This document shows positions 7,101-7,527 of a stretch of 7,527 nucleotides of DNA, piece by piece. This DNA comes from RCIO01 sp964629765 (GTDB lineage: Bacteria > Pseudomonadota > Alphaproteobacteria > Rhizobiales > Rhizobiaceae): the NCBI GenBank assembly GCA_964629765.1, contig CAZVTK010000197.1, forward strand, positions 1 through 7,527. The letters are read 5' to 3'. Both the position numbers and the translations under genes were made by a program. The notes under the pieces were generated by a model, which saw only the letters and a program-made list of their open reading frames with translations, did not search any database and was not told where the DNA came from. How positions within the stretch are numbered: the first letter of the stretch is position 1; the number at the start of each line of letters is the position of its first letter.

Positions 7101-7527
7101 CGGAACCAGCGCATGCGCGTGCATTACCTGCTCGAGCCCGGCTGGAAGGCGGACAATGCCATCCAGGGCCTCGGCCGCACCAACCGCACCAACCAGGCGC
7201 AGCCGCCGCTCTTCCGGCCGATCGCCACCAATGTGAAAGCCGAGAAGCGCTTCCTCTCCACTATCGCCCGCCGCCTCGATACGCTGGGCGCGATCACGCG
7301 CGGCCAGCGACAGACCGGCGGACAGGGCCTGTTCCGGCCCGAGGACAATCTGGAATCGAGCTACGCCCGCGATGCGCTGCGCCAGCTCTATCTCCTGATC
7401 GTGCGCGGCAAGGTCGAGGGCTGCTCGCTCGAACGCTTCGAATCTGCCACCGGCCTGAAGCTGATGGACACCAACGGCATCAAGGACGAGCTGCCGCCGA
7501 TCACCACCTTCCTCAACCGGCTGCTGG
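4167..7527 (+). CDS. Adenine methyltransferase - strawberry-notch-like helicase fusion (3' partial)
   Basis: The frame is open from the ATG at 4167 (GAGG 8 bases upstream) to the window end, 1120 codons without a stop; relatives are usually longer, so the C terminus is missing. Residues 1-115 are Ala-rich and unassigned. Residues about 119-230 are an N6-adenine-type DNA methyltransferase: QFSTP (119-123), SAM-binding motif EPSAGTG (144-150) and catalytic NPPF (209-212). From about 460 comes a superfamily 2 helicase of the Sno class: Walker A GDGTGAGKGR (496-505, K503), Walker B DESH (605-608), SATGA (648-652), and the Sno C-terminal domain with EAGGTGRS (964-971) and QGLGRTNRTNQ (1000-1010). 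All core motifs are intact, so both activities are probably functional. The architecture recalls phage P1 DarB, which protects DNA from type I restriction. Standing next to an antirestriction gene and behind the same kind of leader, it is probably a counter-defence protein of a mobile element. The substrate is inferred. Confidence 0.93.
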   Translation, partial: MNIKSSVALPAACVSRAPAVLAAATQLLALLERGQRVEAATLRAAMEAAFGASDATGAWDWKAAYEACECATVLFLRKYGRALFRRADTPASRLSALSKITGLLPTHTRRSEESQALQQFSTPVPLGLAANAAAAITPRDVVLEPSAGTGLLAILAEICGGSLLLNELAETRADLLSALFPAVAVTRVDAAQIDDHLPTGAVPSVILMNPPFSVMANVSGRMADAAYRHVASALARLADGGRLVAITGANFGPEQPAWRDAFVRLQERGRVVFTAAIDGAVYAKHGTTIETRLTVIDKLPADDPAVFPASPGIAPDVATLLTWIEANVPSRPSAALPASVSPSSIAPPRTVRGYLARAATARSAAPSSIDPESVELAYDTVDWAPPEGANLTDAIYEEYGLQSICISGSQAHPTKLVQSAAMASIAPPKPAYRPKLPANITDLLSDAQLETVIYAGEAHSDFLAGSWTADATFDLVQAAKPDAENTVRFRRGFMLGDGTGAGKGRQSAGIILDNWLQGRRKAVWVSKSDKLIEDAQRDWSALGMERLLVTPLSRFPQGKPITLSEGVLFATYATLRSDDRGEKVSRVRQIVDWLGSDFDGVIVFDESHAMQNAAGGKGERGDVTASQQGRAGLRLQHALPNARVVYVSATGATTVHNLAYAQRLGLWGGEDFPFATRAEFVEAIEDGGVAAMEVLARDLRSLGLYTARSLSYDGVEYELIEHELTDEQRGIYDAYAGAFAVIHNHLDAAMQAANITGSEGTLNRQAKSAARSAFESAKQRFFGHLLTSMKTPTLIRSIERDLDDGHAAVVQIVSTGEALMERRLAEIPTEEWNDVRVDITPREYVLDYLAHSFPVQLYEPFTDSEGNLSSRPVYRDGQPVESREAVARRDELIERLASLPPVPGALDQLVQRFGTDTVAEVTGRSRRVVRKGERLAVENRAPSANLAETSAFMDDLKRILIFSEAGGTGRSYHAELSARNQRMRVHYLLEPGWKADNAIQGLGRTNRTNQAQPPLFRPIATNVKAEKRFLSTIARRLDTLGAITRGQRQTGGQGLFRPEDNLESSYARDALRQLYLLIVRGKVEGCSLERFESATGLKLMDTNGIKDELPPITTFLNRLL

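Noticed and set aside
1..7527. CRISPR array, tRNA, rRNA, insertion sequence or attachment site
   Set aside because: No regularly spaced repeats, cloverleaf, transposase or flanking direct repeats were seen by eye.

Overview
The window is a GC-rich stretch (roughly 60-65 % G+C by eye) with strongly GC-biased third codon positions, and every gene lies on the + strand. Codon bias and gene content suggest an alphaproteobacterium (Rhizobiales or Sphingomonadales type). The gene set is accessory rather than core chromosomal: a large ParB-type protein, small uncharacterised genes, an ArdB/KlcA-type antirestriction protein and a giant methyltransferase-helicase of the strawberry-notch (Sno) type. That combination is typical of conjugative plasmids and integrative conjugative elements. 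No integrase, transfer gene or replication gene is in view, so the exact kind of element is inferred.

Layout. 1-2141: a large ParB/RepB/Spo0J-like protein whose start lies just outside the window. 2142-2196: a short gap with a strong imperfect palindrome. 2197-2418: a 73-residue hypothetical protein. 2446-2469: an intrinsic terminator placed just before the ribosome binding site of the next gene. 2487-3461: three small genes joined by ATGA overlaps. The second resembles the DUF6117 family, and the third is broken by an apparent single-base deletion near 3197. 3478-3556: a structured GA-rich leader. 3573-3995: the antirestriction gene, closed by a strong terminator at 4003-4034. 4051-4152: a second copy of the leader. 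4167-end: the methyltransferase-helicase, open for 1120 codons and cut by the window edge.

How it fits together. The two largest accessory functions, the antirestriction protein and the methyltransferase-helicase, are each preceded by a copy of the same leader. It contains a shared 16-nt core (15/16 identical) around a GAGAGAGAGC tract and short CCGG/CCGG and GA-tract/GCTC pairings. This matches in context, and as far as I recall in sequence flavour, the radC RNA motif, a cis-regulatory candidate known upstream of antirestriction, methyltransferase and radC genes. The methyltransferase-helicase resembles in architecture the phage P1 DarB class, which protects incoming DNA from restriction. 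The likely theme is a counter-defence module used when the element enters a new host, with a shared RNA-level control. The ParB-like protein would serve maintenance or regulation of the element.
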